Source of the DNA: Pseudomonadota bacterium
GTDB taxonomy: Bacteria; Myxococcota_A; UBA9042; GCA-2863065
Assembly: GCA_005776585.1 (NCBI GenBank)
Contig: SXOX01000207.1
Coordinates: forward strand, 1-35,179
Direction: 5' to 3'
DNA length: 35,179 nucleotides
Shown here: positions 34,735 to 35,179 of the stretch, one piece after another
Layout: each line of letters begins with the position of its first letter
Numbering within the stretch: the first letter of the stretch is position 1
Made by a program: the position numbers and the translations under genes
Notes under the pieces: model-generated
Seen by the model: only the letters and a program-made list of their open reading frames with translations
Told to the model about the DNA's origin: nothing
Databases searched by the model: none

Positions 34735-35179
34735 ATGCGCTCCACCATCGAGATTCAGAACGTCAGCAAGCGCTTTCACCCGTTCGGTCGATCGTCCGGG
34801 GCCAATGCCGTCGATGACGTGAGCCTGACCGTGCGACCCGGTGAGCTCGTCGCGCTCCTCGGACCCTCGGGCTCCGGCAAGACGACGCTCCTGCGCATGG
34901 TCGCCGGCCTCGAGCACGCCGACTCGGGCACCATTCGCCTCGTGGCCGAGGCGGGCGCGACTGAGCTGTCGGGCCGCGTCGGCTTCGTGTTCCAACATTA
35001 TGCGCTGTTTCGGCATCTGAGCGTCTTTGAGAACGTCGCCTTCGGGCTGCGGGTCCGCCCCCGGAAGGTGCGCCCCAGCGACCGCGAGATCCAGCAGCGC
35101 GTCGAGGTCGCGGGCGATGAGCTGGGTGTCGTAGGTGCCGTCTTCGAAGCGCGGCGCCTCCAGCAGCGCCCGGTGGAAG
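34735..35179 (+). CDS. cysA: Sulfate ABC transporter ATPase CysA (partial; last ~75 bases do not fit)
   Basis: ATG at 34735 with GGAAAGG upstream. [16 protein letters not shown], Walker [21 protein letters not shown], and the Q-loop region [20 protein letters not shown] all match CysA, which hydrolyses ATP to drive sulfate import. Agreement continues to [12 protein letters not shown] (~35109) and then stops: the next codons lack the expected helical stretch before the LSGGQ signature, although the frame stays open to the window edge. So only about the first 120 residues are reliably CysA. Confidence 0.85.
   Translation, partial: MRSTIEIQNVSKRFHPFGRSSGANAVDDVSLTVRPGELVALLGPSGSGKTTLLRMVAGLEHADSGTIRLVAEAGATELSGRVGFVFQHYALFRHLSVFENVAFGLRVRPRKVRPSDREIQQRVEVAGDELGVVGAVFEARRLQQRPVE
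35103..35179 (-). other. Reverse-strand biotin-carboxylase-like fragment: probable join or rearrangement
   Basis: Read on the minus strand, the last bases give [20 protein letters not shown] then IARDL, which resembles the C-terminal end of the biotin carboxylase domain of acyl-CoA carboxylases (pattern FHRALL..P.F..G.YDT). The break with CysA lies near 35100-35110. Because the window ends here, a chimeric assembly end is the simplest explanation. Confidence 0.5.

Overview
The window is a high-GC, gene-dense bacterial segment that reads as Myxococcota (delta-proteobacterial lineage). Lineage signs are a thrombospondin-type-3-repeat protein with a MYXO-CTERM-like sorting tail, an outer-membrane protein resembling the Myxococcota family TIGR04551, an initiation factor 3 with a long proline-rich C-terminal tail like Myxococcus DsgA, and DUF2169 and eCIS-type genes. 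Both ends are cut inside genes (argG at the left, cysA at the right). The last ~75 bases look like an abrupt join to an unrelated reverse-strand carboxylase gene.

Layout. 1-1301: argG (partial, minus), a small unknown gene and a DUF503/YlxP gene. 1338-5642: a very long secreted or surface protein (TSP3 repeats + MYXO-CTERM-like tail fused to an OmpA-family barrel protein), divergent from a small outer-membrane beta-barrel gene. 5643-6860: no credible protein gene. Instead there is a near-consensus sigma-54 promoter with two upstream inverted repeats exactly 100 bp apart and an IHF-like site, followed by ~1 kb packed with strong RNA hairpins carrying GAAA and UUCG tetraloops. I read this as a large, ornate structured noncoding RNA of unknown class, and it is the most unusual item in the window. 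6901-13455: outer-membrane protein, small unknown, an infC copy broken by one in-frame TAA, and a DUF2169 gene with its partner (type VI / contractile-injection associated). 13463-16747: a translationally coupled run hutF, rlmD-like, Nudix, small membrane protein. 16771-19394: minus-strand small genes and an exported amidohydrolase. 19455-29026: a solitary OppA-type lipoprotein, a 1001-residue TPR-like protein, an eCIS-type multidomain effector (DUF4157 + M23 + peptidoglycan-binding + lipase) and a double AAA+ ATPase. 29124-31717: a NapH/NapG-like polyferredoxin and a Tat-exported DUF362 protein. 31774-35105: a sulfate-uptake operon (sbp-cysT-cysW-cysA) preceded by a tiny ORF with four consecutive Cys codons plus a fifth, and mutually exclusive RNA helices, which fits a cysteine-responsive transcription attenuator.

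Regulation seen repeatedly: several genes (6901, 19455, 31717 minus, 31811) have a sigma-70-like -35/-10 pair ending only 6-8 bases before the start codon, so they are probably transcribed as leaderless mRNAs. Many other gene pairs overlap by 4 bases (ATGA/GTGA), indicating translational coupling. Family names here are recognised from the translated sequence by eye. No database search or folding calculation was run.
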